A program made the position numbers and the translations under genes. This document shows positions 1-9,688 of a stretch of DNA of 64,000 nucleotides, one piece after another (the first letter of the stretch is position 1; every line of letters starts with the position of its first letter). A model generated the notes under the pieces. That model saw nothing but the letters and a program-made list of their open reading frames with translations. It had not been told where the DNA came from and made no database searches. The stretch lies in assembly GCA_016715985.1 (NCBI GenBank), contig JADJXD010000001.1:3906001-3970000 (forward strand). The letters are read 5' to 3'. This DNA comes from Saprospiraceae bacterium. GTDB lineage: Bacteria > Bacteroidota > Bacteroidia > Chitinophagales > Saprospiraceae.

Positions 1-1
1 C

Positions 2-268
2 AATTTGGTATCTGTTGATGATCTTCAAATGGGTAAAATCAAAGTGTACCCCAATCCGGGAACTGATCTTTTGATTGTAGAAATGGAAGATATATCAGAC
101 TTTTATTATACGGTTCATTCTGTGACAGGAAAGTTTATTTTGGCAGGGAAATATCCAATGACAAATGTATTGGAATTATCTACCCGAGATTGGGAAGAGG
201 GAATGTACATTGTGCAGGTAAATGACAGAAAAGGTAATTTTAAGATTGCAAGGTGGGTTAAAATGTAA
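2..268 (+). CDS. C-terminal end of a T9SS-exported protein (5' end outside window)
   Basis: Only the last 89 or so codons lie in the window; the reading frame is open to the left edge, so the gene starts outside. The visible part is a type A T9SS sorting domain: the opening KVYPNPGTDLLIVEM motif, a central hydrophobic beta segment, then EGMYIVQV and a basic end (KIARWVKM). In this family the domain directs a Sec-exported protein through the outer membrane and is removed. A TTG at base 5 is not a credible start because the domain has no passenger without upstream sequence. The passenger's function cannot be told from here. The sorting-domain call is secure. Confidence 0.85.
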   Translation, partial: NLVSVDDLQMGKIKVYPNPGTDLLIVEMEDISDFYYTVHSVTGKFILAGKYPMTNVLELSTRDWEEGMYIVQVNDRKGNFKIARWVKM

Positions 269-316
269 GTATCTTTCACATTTTGGCTGACCCACTAAAG
301 ACATACAACCTAATTT

Positions 317-1555
317 TTACCTTTCCACTCTGAATGCAGAAATATCTATTTCCGGATTTTCACCATTTACGATCTGACTGACCAACAGTCCGGTTGCCGC
401 AGCGAGTGAAATACCCAACATCGCATGACCTCCGGCCACGATCAGATTTTTATAAGCAGATTGTCTGCCGATATAGGGCAATCCATCAGGTGTTACAGGC
501 CTTAGCCCTGTCCAGACGTCATCTTCATTCGGATATGACAGATGCAGGTTTTTAAAGTATTTGTTGGCTGCATCCACGATAGGTGTCACTCGATTCATAT
601 TCTTTTTTGACTGGATACCTGCCAATTCCATGGTGCCTCCTATCCTGAGATCTTTGCCCAATGGTGTCATCGCCACTCTTTCATCTACCAGAATGGCAGG
701 ATGTCTTAGATTGTTAGTTAAATTTTGGTAAGTAGTGCTGTAGCCTTTCCCAGGTTGTAATAATAAATCCAGATTCAACTTTTGCATTATTTCCGGTAAC
801 CAGGATCCCGGAGCCAGGACTATCTCATCGGCATTGAGTTTGGATTTGTCTGTAATAACGGATTTAATTTTAGTGCCGGACATCTCAAATCCGGAAACTT
901 CATGCTGATATAAAATATTTACACCCGTATCAGTCAGGTAACGGCTTAATGTGCTCATCATTTTAGCCGGATGAAGATGACAATCTATCGGATAATAAAC
1001 GCCACCGATTATATTCAGTTCCATGTCCGGTTCCATCTTCTGAATTTCAGGTTTTGTCAGTACTGGGGCTTCTATTCCATATTTTTTTGCTTCCAATGCC
1101 ATTTCAGCTTCATGTTTTCCGGTATCCTTATTCTGATACAGCATCAGGCATCCATTCTGCCTTAGTTCAAACCCACCATTTAATTCAGTATCCATTTCGA
1201 TAGTCAGGTTTCTGCTGAGCTGGAGGATAGTGTGAAGATGTTGCGCATTCTGGCGGACAGTTTTTTCATTCGCATTTTTATAAAATTGCCAACCCCATTT
1301 TATAAGAGCTCCGTTCCATCGTGGTTTTATATAGAAAGGACTCGTTGCACTCAGCATCCACTTCAGACCCTGTGCCACAATACCGGGTGTCGCTAAAGGA
1401 ATAAAATGACTCGGAGATATATATCCTGCATTTCCAAAAGAACAATTGTCTGTTCCTTTACCCCGATCGATGATGGTTACCTGATGTCCGGCTTTTGTGA
1501 GAAAGTAAGCTGTTGATAACCCGATAACCCCACCACCAATGACTATGATATGCAT
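317..1555 (-). CDS. FAD-dependent D-amino-acid dehydrogenase-like oxidoreductase (DadA family)
   Basis: This 412-residue protein opens with the dinucleotide-binding motif VIGGGVIGLSTAYFL followed by an acidic-strand end, and closes with GLRPVTPDGLPYIG and GGHAMLGISLAAATG, the FAD-contacting C-terminal signature of the DAO/DadA superfamily. Family members oxidise D-amino acids or imino acids such as D-hydroxyproline and pass electrons to the respiratory chain. The length matches DadA small subunits (about 410-430). No signal peptide is seen, so the protein is probably cytoplasmic or peripheral to the inner membrane. It stands alone: the neighbours are T9SS cargo genes, and no proline racemase or epimerase is adjacent to narrow the substrate. 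The start is an ATG with no competing upstream ATG. Family assignment is secure; the substrate is unknown. Confidence 0.85.
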   Translation of the reverse strand: MHIIVIGGGVIGLSTAYFLTKAGHQVTIIDRGKGTDNCSFGNAGYISPSHFIPLATPGIVAQGLKWMLSATSPFYIKPRWNGALIKWGWQFYKNANEKTVRQNAQHLHTILQLSRNLTIEMDTELNGGFELRQNGCLMLYQNKDTGKHEAEMALEAKKYGIEAPVLTKPEIQKMEPDMELNIIGGVYYPIDCHLHPAKMMSTLSRYLTDTGVNILYQHEVSGFEMSGTKIKSVITDKSKLNADEIVLAPGSWLPEIMQKLNLDLLLQPGKGYSTTYQNLTNNLRHPAILVDERVAMTPLGKDLRIGGTMELAGIQSKKNMNRVTPIVDAANKYFKNLHLSYPNEDDVWTGLRPVTPDGLPYIGRQSAYKNLIVAGGHAMLGISLAAATGLLVSQIVNGENPEIDISAFRVER

Positions 1556-1642
1556 GTAAAGATGGATTGTAAATAATTATACATTTATATTAAACAGGTT
1601 TCATTTTCACAAAATTGTTTGGAAATAACTTCGTTTATCTGT

Positions 1643-4600
1643 TTAAGAACCTATTTTTATAAAACCTGCTGTCTGCTTTTTATCACCGGACTCCCAGGTG
1701 ATTAAGTACTTTCCTGACGGATGATGATGCATTGGAACTATGATTTTATTGTCAGAAATTTCACTGCTATTAAATTGCCGGAGTATTTTTCCACTATGAT
1801 CAAGTATTTTTATGACACTTGATGGTTGGTTATTTCCCAATTCAATGGTAAGCAGATCAGAAACCGGATTTGGATAAATTCTAAAAACATTATTTGTTTC
1901 TGAATCATTCGTAGCGGTTATTTTCGTGACCAACCACTCATCACTTATAAAAATACACCCGGAAGCATCTGTTACAAATAATTGGTACAATCCCGGCAAA
2001 TATGTCGTTATAGCACTATCGGTATAGGTGGTATTTTCTCCGTTTAATTTCCAGAGAAACTCAAATGGAGCAGTTCCTCCTGATATTACAACTTCGATTC
2101 GGGCAAGCTGATTATCGGTAATGATCAGCTCAGCAGTCTGGACAATTAATTCAAAATTTTCAGGTCCTTCGATTTCGAAATCTGCTTTGGTCGGGCAATT
2201 ATTGCCATCCAGAATTTCAAGCACATAGTTTCCTTTAGGCAAATCCCTTATAATATTTGTTGTATTTCCATCAGACCATGCCAATTTATAGGGTAAAGTA
2301 CCACCCTTAAGCGCAATAGAAATTCTTCCTGTCTCGTCATCCGGACATAATAGATGTTGGATTTCGGTAGTTATAATCAACTCATCGGGCTGTCCGATAG
2401 AAAATGATTGCTGCAATATACAACCTGACGCATCTGTGATGGTCAGATCATAGTTACCTGCTGAAACCGATTGCAAATGATTGCCATCAAATCCGTTTGA
2501 CCACTCATAGTGATACGGACTAACGCCACCTACAACAAATAAATGAACAGCAGCAGTAGAATCTCTATAACATAATGGTGTAGTGATTTGATGATTGGTA
2601 ATTACCTGTGATGGTTGCTGGATAGTAATGGATTGAGATATTTCGCAACCTGATCCGTCGGAAATTAATGCTGTGTAAGTTCCTGCTGATAAACCGGATA
2701 TGGCATGACCCGATTTTCCATTTGACCATTGTACATCGAAACTGCCTAATCCACCTGAAATATCCAGATTAATGACACCGTCTGCCAATCCATAACAAGT
2801 AACATTGCTATTTGTGTGATTTACTGCAATTGTACACCCAAACTCATTACAACTACCGGCATCCACGGGTATGGACGCTATGCATCCATCCTGATCAGAT
2901 GCTTCAATAAAATACTTTAAGCCTCCAGCCACCGGATTTTCTATTCCAGGACCGTTGACAGTAATTATTCCTTCGCCACCGGAAGTTTCTGCCAAAAATA
3001 AGACCGCACCTTTACTGACACATTCCTGACGCACTTCTAATTTTAGTTTTTCCCATTCCGGTTTATTATCCAGTATTTCAATACAAATGTCACCTCTTTT
3101 GCTTCCTGTTTGAGATCGTTTGGAAGCAATCATAATATAATAAACCTGACCTGTCACCAACCCGGCTAAATGGATGTAGCCCTTACAGTGATGCGATTGA
3201 TTGTCACAATAAACATCATTCCCTTTCTCACAATGACCTTGATACACGGATAATATATGTTGAAAATCAACCTTTGCTCTGATAAATACTTCCTTGGATG
3301 CCGGAGCTGTAAAACTAAACCAGACATCAGAATCACCATATACATCACATGCCGGCCTTACACCCGAGTTGGGAGCTCCATTGTTGGACGCCAAAAGACA
3401 GGGGGCATTAAGGGTAAGTGGTATGGCCAAAGTACAATTTGTATTGGGCGGTATAACTGTCGTTTTTCGGATTATTTTGGCACAAATATTTCCTTCCATC
3501 TTTGCAAAATATCCACTCACCTGAATAAAGTATGTTATTCCTGATTTTGCATCTGCTATTTCTACCTTTTGACCGGCAAATTCTGATTCTACTTCCGTTA
3601 GTCCGTTACAATCTCCATTATAGACCGCCAAAGCATCTGCAAAATCTGCATCACTTAAAAAACTGTAATCCCCATCTTCTGCGGGGATAAAACTAAACCA
3701 TACATCCGCTCGTGATCTGTGATTGACACTTGGAGAAGGGCCATCAAAATCAGCTTTGATATTTTGAACATGATAGCAATCTGCATCTGCAATTAATGAT
3801 ATTGCATTGTTGCAAAGATCCGTTAACGGAACTGAAATAAGATCAGATTGATTAAGCAGTCTGATACACCCATGTCCTTTCGACAGTCCGAATTCTGCCT
3901 TAAATCCTGATACTCTGACAAAATAATCCTTACCTGCTTCGGCTTCAAAAAACAGACGCTCTCCCAAAAAACCATATTCATCTCTGTCAACTGTCATAAG
4001 TAATTCTGCATTTTCACAATTTCCTGAAAATAACTGGATGCGGTCATTGAAATTGCTTTCTGTCTGTACTAATAAACTTCCGGGATTATCGATAAACAAC
4101 TGATAATATAGATACCCTGAAGCATCTGGCAATGCCGGAATATTGATTTCTGAAATACTCAATGCATTAGAGTTGTCATATTTTGTACATTGTCCATCCG
4201 GGCTGATGGGTATGGATTTTTGACATCGGTCATTTATTTCTCCATTACCGGTCACTTTTACATTATCCATGCCTATCCACCAGGCCCAACCGCCGTCGGA
4301 ATATTCCCAGATGAGACGAATACTATCGGATCTGTATGGAGATAAATCGATGGAGTCCCGTTTGGCTTTATTGACTTCCGGGCCGCCAAAATCTGTGGAG
4401 TATGTTTTGACCGGTATCCACTCAGTACCGTTATCTACATAAAGTTGCAGATACTCAGTTGGTTCATATCTTCGATAAATCAGGTCATACGTCAATGTAT
4501 AGTTAGCGAATCCTGCCGCATCAAATGTCGGGCTGTAAATTCTTACTTTTGATAATGGATTGGTTTCGCCCAGAATGTCATCATTAAAAAAGGCAAAACA

Positions 4601-5398
4601 ACTTCCATCAATGGATTTGCCATCAAAAAATAGTCCAAATTGCCAGTCATCTTTTCCGGAAACAATTTCTGTCTGCCAATCTGATGGCATGGAACAATCG
4701 TTAAAATTCTGGCCCATCACGATTTCTCCTCCACGTATTCCGGTAACGGATATATCATCCAGTCCTGCCCACCAACCCCAGACACCATCATCATCATACT
4801 CAATGATAATTCGCATACTGTCTGACGCAATAAATGAGATATCAGACCTGACTTGTCCGAAATCAGAAAACTTCTGTCCGGAAAAGTTTGTATTTTTAAA
4901 TTCCCGAATGATATGTTCCCTTTGTCCATTATCAATGATTATTCTCAGCACTTCGGTTTTGTCTCTTCTGAAATGCACCAATGCATTAAACATCAATTCT
5001 GAAAAACCAGAACCATCAAAATATTCCGAAATAACTCTAAGCTTAAAAGCCGGTGAATTATCACCCGTCAGATCGTCATCTATCACAAGCATACAACTAC
5101 CGTTAATGGATAATCCTTCAGCTGCAGGATTGGATGGCAGGCCTACGGTCCATGCAACATTATCATTTCCTTCTAAAGAGTACGTCCACTTATCCGAAAG
5201 CACGCATTCATCAAAATTTTCATAAAATACCACTTCCTGAGCTGCCAATGAAAATGCCGTTAAAGTCAAAAAACAAATTATCTTTGATTTTAAAGAGCCC
5301 TTAAAGATTGATTTTAATTTTGACAATAACCAAACGGACTTTTTATGAAGTCTCAATTGGAGTGACTTGACGAAAAAATATTGAATATGGTTATGCAT
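1643..5398 (-). CDS. Large secreted protein with jelly-roll modules, SprB-type repeats and T9SS sorting domain
   Basis: The frame opens at a TTG (5434), but the first ATG is at 5398 and is taken as the start. It gives a long basic N-region and then the hydrophobic signal core KIICFLTLTAFSLAAQ. Next come two related modules of about 160 residues that begin with NFDEC/NFNDC and end with WGWWAGLDDISV/WAWWIGMDNVKV, resembling choice-of-anchor J domains. They are followed by two or three CxxAxxL pre-peptidase-like modules (for example NNAISLIADADCYHV). Then come three to four SprB-type repeats with the pattern CYGxxDGxIxxxxxGGxxxYxxxWSNG...GTYTxxxxDxxGC, and a final sorting domain (FRIYPNPVSDLLTIEL). 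SprB repeats occur in gliding adhesins, so a surface adhesin or matrix role is inferred. No catalytic motif was seen. Confidence 0.85.
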   Translation of the reverse strand: MHNHIQYFFVKSLQLRLHKKSVWLLSKLKSIFKGSLKSKIICFLTLTAFSLAAQEVVFYENFDECVLSDKWTYSLEGNDNVAWTVGLPSNPAAEGLSINGSCMLVIDDDLTGDNSPAFKLRVISEYFDGSGFSELMFNALVHFRRDKTEVLRIIIDNGQREHIIREFKNTNFSGQKFSDFGQVRSDISFIASDSMRIIIEYDDDGVWGWWAGLDDISVTGIRGGEIVMGQNFNDCSMPSDWQTEIVSGKDDWQFGLFFDGKSIDGSCFAFFNDDILGETNPLSKVRIYSPTFDAAGFANYTLTYDLIYRRYEPTEYLQLYVDNGTEWIPVKTYSTDFGGPEVNKAKRDSIDLSPYRSDSIRLIWEYSDGGWAWWIGMDNVKVTGNGEINDRCQKSIPISPDGQCTKYDNSNALSISEINIPALPDASGYLYYQLFIDNPGSLLVQTESNFNDRIQLFSGNCENAELLMTVDRDEYGFLGERLFFEAEAGKDYFVRVSGFKAEFGLSKGHGCIRLLNQSDLISVPLTDLCNNAISLIADADCYHVQNIKADFDGPSPSVNHRSRADVWFSFIPAEDGDYSFLSDADFADALAVYNGDCNGLTEVESEFAGQKVEIADAKSGITYFIQVSGYFAKMEGNICAKIIRKTTVIPPNTNCTLAIPLTLNAPCLLASNNGAPNSGVRPACDVYGDSDVWFSFTAPASKEVFIRAKVDFQHILSVYQGHCEKGNDVYCDNQSHHCKGYIHLAGLVTGQVYYIMIASKRSQTGSKRGDICIEILDNKPEWEKLKLEVRQECVSKGAVLFLAETSGGEGIITVNGPGIENPVAGGLKYFIEASDQDGCIASIPVDAGSCNEFGCTIAVNHTNSNVTCYGLADGVINLDISGGLGSFDVQWSNGKSGHAISGLSAGTYTALISDGSGCEISQSITIQQPSQVITNHQITTPLCYRDSTAAVHLFVVGGVSPYHYEWSNGFDGNHLQSVSAGNYDLTITDASGCILQQSFSIGQPDELIITTEIQHLLCPDDETGRISIALKGGTLPYKLAWSDGNTTNIIRDLPKGNYVLEILDGNNCPTKADFEIEGPENFELIVQTAELIITDNQLARIEVVISGGTAPFEFLWKLNGENTTYTDSAITTYLPGLYQLFVTDASGCIFISDEWLVTKITATNDSETNNVFRIYPNPVSDLLTIELGNNQPSSVIKILDHSGKILRQFNSSEISDNKIIVPMHHHPSGKYLITWESGDKKQTAGFIKIGS

Positions 5399-5559
5399 AA
5401 AAACAAGGCTTTTGACAAAAAGATAAATTGACAATATTTCAGTTTGAAATTTGAATGCGCATCAAAAATATTTTCTGATACGTAAAAATATATAAGTATT
5501 TTGTATTATTGAACAACATTGCATAAATTGCCAAAAATTTTAATTTTAACAAGTACTTT

Positions 5560-6993
5560 ATGGCAGGAATTCAACCATATCAGGCAAACGCTTCCATGCC
5601 GTGGAATAAAAAAAGAGTTATTCATCTTTTCAGGAGATTGGGTTTCGGTCCGACACCTCTACAAATTGATCAGGCACTTATGTCTGATCCTTTGATCTAT
5701 ATTGAGGGACTCATTGATGGTGTTAAATCAAGACCTTTACCTGTCCCACCCATTTGGGCAAATTACACGGCTGCTGACTATGAAGATACAGATGATTTAA
5801 AATTTGAGCATAGAGATACTTTTTTTGATGGATTTATTGACGACATGGTAAGGGATGGACTCAGGACGAAACTTGTCATGTTCTGGCACAATCATTTTGT
5901 CACAGAGTTGAATGTATATGATTGTAATAAATACCTATGGAATTATTATTATCTTCTCAACCAGCACTGTCTTGGTAATTTCAGAACATTTGTAGAAGCA
6001 ATCGGAAAATCACCTGCCATGCTTGTGTATCTGAATGGTAATCAAAATGAAGTAGGAAAGCCCAATGAGAATTATGCCAGAGAATTGATGGAGTTATTTA
6101 CTATGGGAGAAAATAATGGCTACACACAGGATGATGTTGTAAATGTAGCGAGAGCATTAACCGGATGGCGATGCAATATGTACACCTGTAACGATGTAAC
6201 ATTCAGCAACAACAGATTTGATAACAATAATAAAACGATATTTGGACAAACAGGCAAATGGGGTTACAACGATGTGCACGAACTGATTTTTACGGAGAGA
6301 AAAAAGCAGGTGGCCGAATTTATTTGCGGAAAGCTCTATAGTCATTTTATTCATAAGAATCCTGATCAGGAGTTTGTTGCTGAGTTAGGCCAACTATTCA
6401 TTGATGCCAACTGGGAATTACTTCCTGTTATTAAAGCACTTTTCAAAAGTGAGCATTTTTTCAGTGATGAATTTATCGATGCAATCATAAAAAGTCCGTT
6501 GGAATGTTTTATAGATTTGATAAGGATGACAGGTGTCCCTCCGGAAAAAATTACATCCGGATTCAGGACAATCAGATATGGTTCATCGGATCTCGGGATG
6601 GAGATTTTTAATCCGATCAATGTTGCCGGATGGCCCGGACATCAGGACTGGATAAATGAAAATACACTTACGCAAAGGTGGAATATTACCAGAGAAATAA
6701 TCGCTATCCTTTCAAATGCTGATAACAGAGAAGGATTGAGAAATCTGGCTTTCAGTCTTGTAGGTGATCTGAGTAATGATCCGGATCTGATTACAAAGGA
6801 GCTGACCTTTCACTTTCTCGGTAGGGAACTCGATGAAAATCTACATGATGCCGCCGTTTTATACTTTAAGGGTGATATACCGCAAAATTATTTTGATGAT
6901 GAAATATGGGATTTATACTGGAATGAAGCTCCTTTTCAGATTGCCAATCTAATTGGATATCTGAGTCGATTACCTGAATTTCAATTATCCTGA
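5560..6993 (+). CDS. DUF1800 domain protein
   Basis: The 477-residue product carries the DUF1800 hallmarks: an N-terminal HLFRRLGFGPTP motif, then MFWHNHFVTE, a GKPNENYARELMELFTMG block and NVARALTGWR, followed by NPINVAGWPGH near residue 360. The biochemical function of the family is unknown. It is almost always encoded next to a DUF1501 gene, as here: DUF1501 begins 13 bases after this stop, so the two are presumably co-transcribed. No signal peptide or T9SS domain is visible, which is odd for a partner of an exported protein. The gene starts at ATG 5560. The family call rests on several matching motifs and is firm. Confidence 0.9.
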   Translation: MAGIQPYQANASMPWNKKRVIHLFRRLGFGPTPLQIDQALMSDPLIYIEGLIDGVKSRPLPVPPIWANYTAADYEDTDDLKFEHRDTFFDGFIDDMVRDGLRTKLVMFWHNHFVTELNVYDCNKYLWNYYYLLNQHCLGNFRTFVEAIGKSPAMLVYLNGNQNEVGKPNENYARELMELFTMGENNGYTQDDVVNVARALTGWRCNMYTCNDVTFSNNRFDNNNKTIFGQTGKWGYNDVHELIFTERKKQVAEFICGKLYSHFIHKNPDQEFVAELGQLFIDANWELLPVIKALFKSEHFFSDEFIDAIIKSPLECFIDLIRMTGVPPEKITSGFRTIRYGSSDLGMEIFNPINVAGWPGHQDWINENTLTQRWNITREIIAILSNADNREGLRNLAFSLVGDLSNDPDLITKELTFHFLGRELDENLHDAAVLYFKGDIPQNYFDDEIWDLYWNEAPFQIANLIGYLSRLPEFQLS

Positions 6994-7006
6994 AAACAGC
7001 ATTTGT

Positions 7007-8626
7007 ATGTGTAATGACAATCAAAATATAAGACCCGGGCGTTCTATTCGCAATGAAGAAGAACACACTGTAGAACATAAAATATGGAATCGCAGAGATT
7101 TCCTTCAATCAGCAGGAATGTTTACAGCAGGTTTGGCTGCGACTTTGCAAGGCGTGCCGCTTTATGCATTGGGGACGTCCGCTCTCCATGCTCATTTGAA
7201 TAATCTTGAAACAGACAGAGTACTTGTGCTTATTCAGCTTCGCGGAGGAAATGACGGTCTGAATACTGTTATTGACAGATTTAACAATACTTATTATAAT
7301 ATCAGGCCCAATATAGCTGTGCCTGAATCCGGACTATGGGCATTGGACGCTAAAACCGGAATGCCAAACACTATGAATGACCTTTTGCCTATGTGGGAAG
7401 AAGGGAACATGAAGGTCATTCAGAATGTAGGTTATCCGGACCCGAATTATTCTCACTTCAGATCATCAGACATCTGGGCATCTGCTTCGGATGCAGATCA
7501 GGTGGTCAACACTGGGTGGATAGGAAGGTTTATCGATCAGGATATGCCGGTTTTTCTGGACGCCCAACCTACCATACCACCTGCCATGCAGATAGGGGTG
7601 CAGACAGATCTGGTTTTTAAAGGACCAAGAGTTAATCTGGCTTTGGCCGTAAGTAGTCCACAGGAATTTTATCAACTGGCTCAGAGTGGGCAGCTTTACA
7701 ATCTCAGCAATCTGAACAATACCCCAAGGGATAAAGAGTTGTTTTTTGTAAGACAGGTGGCCAATAGTGCATTCAGATACAGTCAGGCTATCAGTACGGC
7801 ATACAATAAAGGTCGGAATGAAGTTACTTATGCTGCTAATGGATTGTCTAGACAACTTGCTATAGTATCCAGACTTATCAAAGGTAACCTGGGCACAAAA
7901 GTTTACATGGTATATATTGATGGGTTTGACACTCATGCCAATCAACTCAATAGTCATCCGATATTGTTAAACAGAATTGCAACGGCCGTCAGTGCTTTCT
8001 ATCAGGATCTTCAAAAACAAAATCTGGATCACAAAGTACTGGGTATGACTTTTTCTGAGTTTGGCCGTACCATTAGTGAAAATGGATCAGCAGGAACAGA
8101 TCATGGTACCGGAGCTCCCATTCTGATATTCAGCAAGGGGCTGGGAAAAGATATTATCGGAACACCCCCTGATCTGGTCAATCTCGATATGTATGGGGAT
8201 CCGCATTTCGGAATTGACTTTAGAGATGTATATGCGTCGGTCATGGAAAACTGGTTTGGGATGCCTCCCGAAGTATCGTCATTTATCATGGGTGCAGACC
8301 GGGTACCCATCGAAGGTTTGGTACCTGTAAAAAATCCACCTGTCGGATCAGAAGAATTCGGCGCTTTGTTGGGGCATAAATTGTCTGATGATAATTCTGA
8401 TATCTTACAGATTTATTTCGCTACACTCCAGGATGGACCTGCTATTATAGAAATTCTGGATCAAAGTGGTCAGGTATTACGACCATTACTCAATGAGTTT
8501 AAAGCGAAAGGTTCGCATATACTCACTGTTCAGCTTAAAAATTTTAACATCAAACCAGGAAGATACATTTACAGATTGAAAACGGGTGGCAAAGTCTATC
8601 AAAGACATCTCAACATATTTCAGTAG
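7007..8626 (+). CDS. DUF1501 domain protein with Tat-type leader and sorting-domain-like tail
   Basis: Second gene of the DUF1800/DUF1501 pair (539 residues). The N-terminus has a twin-arginine pattern, NRRDFLQSAGMFTAG at residues 28-42, ahead of a hydrophobic stretch, as is usual for DUF1501. The sulfatase/alkaline-phosphatase-like fold is suggested by LIQLRGGNDGLNTVI, HFRSSDIW, FDTHANQ, FSEFGRTISENGSAGTDHG and the downstream FGIDFRDVYA block. The last 75 residues (IIEILDQSGQVLRPL ... GRYIYRLKTGGKVYQRHL) look like a T9SS sorting domain, though the opening YPNP motif is missing. Hydrolase activity is a family-level inference and no substrate is known. An ATG start follows the DUF1800 stop closely. 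Confidence 0.88.
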   Translation: MCNDNQNIRPGRSIRNEEEHTVEHKIWNRRDFLQSAGMFTAGLAATLQGVPLYALGTSALHAHLNNLETDRVLVLIQLRGGNDGLNTVIDRFNNTYYNIRPNIAVPESGLWALDAKTGMPNTMNDLLPMWEEGNMKVIQNVGYPDPNYSHFRSSDIWASASDADQVVNTGWIGRFIDQDMPVFLDAQPTIPPAMQIGVQTDLVFKGPRVNLALAVSSPQEFYQLAQSGQLYNLSNLNNTPRDKELFFVRQVANSAFRYSQAISTAYNKGRNEVTYAANGLSRQLAIVSRLIKGNLGTKVYMVYIDGFDTHANQLNSHPILLNRIATAVSAFYQDLQKQNLDHKVLGMTFSEFGRTISENGSAGTDHGTGAPILIFSKGLGKDIIGTPPDLVNLDMYGDPHFGIDFRDVYASVMENWFGMPPEVSSFIMGADRVPIEGLVPVKNPPVGSEEFGALLGHKLSDDNSDILQIYFATLQDGPAIIEILDQSGQVLRPLLNEFKAKGSHILTVQLKNFNIKPGRYIYRLKTGGKVYQRHLNIFQ

Positions 8627-8629
8627 ATG

Positions 8630-8863
8630 TTATTTCATCGGCTTCTTTGGAACCGGATCAGGTCCAAAAGGTCCCCATGGATGACATTTACCGATTCGCT
8701 TGATGCCCAGCCATACTCCTTTGATGACTCCCCACTCTTCGATAGCTCCAATCATGTAATGCGAACATGTAGGTTGGAATCTGCAGTTTGCACCCAATAA
8801 AGGTGAAAGAAGTTTCTGGTATAACTTTACCGGAAAAATAAATATGGTTTTGATGATATTCAT
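8630..8863 (-). CDS. yidD: Membrane protein insertion efficiency factor YidD
   Basis: This is a 77-residue YidD with the whole family signature: an amphipathic N-terminal helix (FIFPVKLYQKLLSPLLG), then NCRFQPTCSHYMIGAIEEWG and GIKRIGKCHPWGPFGPDPVP, including the three conserved cysteines. YidD acts at the inner membrane beside YidC to help insert membrane proteins. It is usually next to rnpA and yidC, but here it stands alone and converges on the DUF1501 gene, whose stop is three bases away. The start is ATG 8863, and a TATCTTTG box lies only a few bases upstream. Confidence 0.95.
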   Translation of the reverse strand: MNIIKTIFIFPVKLYQKLLSPLLGANCRFQPTCSHYMIGAIEEWGVIKGVWLGIKRIGKCHPWGPFGPDPVPKKPMK

Positions 8864-8868
8864 AAGTG

Positions 8869-8876
8869 CAAAGATA
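8869..8876 (-). promoter_or_regulatory. Candidate -7 box for yidD (TATCTTTG)
   Basis: The minus strand reads TATCTTTG, an exact match to the Bacteroidota TAnnTTTG -7 consensus. It lies five bases before the yidD ATG, so the transcript would begin at or very near the start codon. No good TTTG -33 element was found (TTTC with 15-base spacing is the nearest). Confidence 0.4.
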
Positions 8877-9002
8877 AGTAATTTAGCATTTGAAACAGGC
8901 GGAACATTTTTTAGAGTCTCTGGTTGTCAGTAAATCAATCAGGTTAAAAAACTTCATTGTAGCCTGTTTGAACAATTTATTAACTCATACCAAACTTTAC
9001 AA

Positions 9003-9623
9003 ATGAAAAATTGCCCTTTATGCCAATCGGATTCATTGCCTTTTGCAGATGGGAGATATTTTATTTGTCAGCAATGTGAAGGCATTTTTCTCCCCACGGA
9101 GCACTATTTAACTCCTGAAAAGGAGAAGGCCCGATATGAAACCCATCAAAATGATGTAAATGATATGAGATATCAGAATTTTGTTTCACCCATCACGGAT
9201 TCTATTCTGGAGAAATTTTCACCGGAACATATCGGATTGGATTTTGGTGCCGGAACAGGTCCGGTTATTTCCAAAATACTCCGGGATCAAGGTTTTAATG
9301 TAAAACAGTATGACCCATTCTTTTTTCCGTCTCCGAATTTGTTGGATGAAACATATGATTATATAGCATGTTGTGAAGTGATGGAGCACTTTTTTTATCC
9401 GGCGGTTGAATTTGAACGATTGAAAAAAATGCTCAATCCGGGTGGTATCCTTTTTTGTAAAACATCCATTTATGACGAAAGTATTAATTTCAGAAAGTGG
9501 TATTACCGCAATGATCCGACACATGTTATTATTTACCAAAATAAAACATTGGAATGGATAAAGAATAAATTTCTATTTTCAAATCTGATCATTAAAGATA
9601 AACATATTGAATTTTGGAAATAG
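9003..9623 (+). CDS. Class I SAM-dependent methyltransferase with N-terminal zinc-ribbon-like motif
   Basis: The 206-residue protein starts with two CxxC pairs (NCPLCQSD ... FICQQCEG), a probable zinc ribbon, then a Rossmann methyltransferase core. Motif I is IGLDFGAGTGPVISKIL, and an acidic post-I residue follows in KQYDPFFFP. The later motif MEHFFYPAVEFERLKKMLNPGGILF is typical of Methyltransf_11/12-like proteins. Small proteins of this kind modify metabolites or proteins; the substrate is not evident. It is preceded by 139 non-coding bases after yidD and has no operon partner. Family firm, role unknown. Confidence 0.85.
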   Translation: MKNCPLCQSDSLPFADGRYFICQQCEGIFLPTEHYLTPEKEKARYETHQNDVNDMRYQNFVSPITDSILEKFSPEHIGLDFGAGTGPVISKILRDQGFNVKQYDPFFFPSPNLLDETYDYIACCEVMEHFFYPAVEFERLKKMLNPGGILFCKTSIYDESINFRKWYYRNDPTHVIIYQNKTLEWIKNKFLFSNLIIKDKHIEFWK

Positions 9624-9688
9624 CAACAACATTTTTAAAAACTATTCATGTTAGGCTTTGTTACGGTCTCAATTAAAATTATAATAAA

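Noticed and set aside
4560..5225. A 221-codon open frame opposite the large secreted protein
   Set aside because: It is antisense to a gene with clear domains and sorting signal, and its translation is a composition artefact (rich in Ser, Pro and Ile).
5399..5434. TTG start for the SprB-repeat protein
   Set aside because: An ATG at 5398 lies 12 codons later and still precedes the complete signal peptide.
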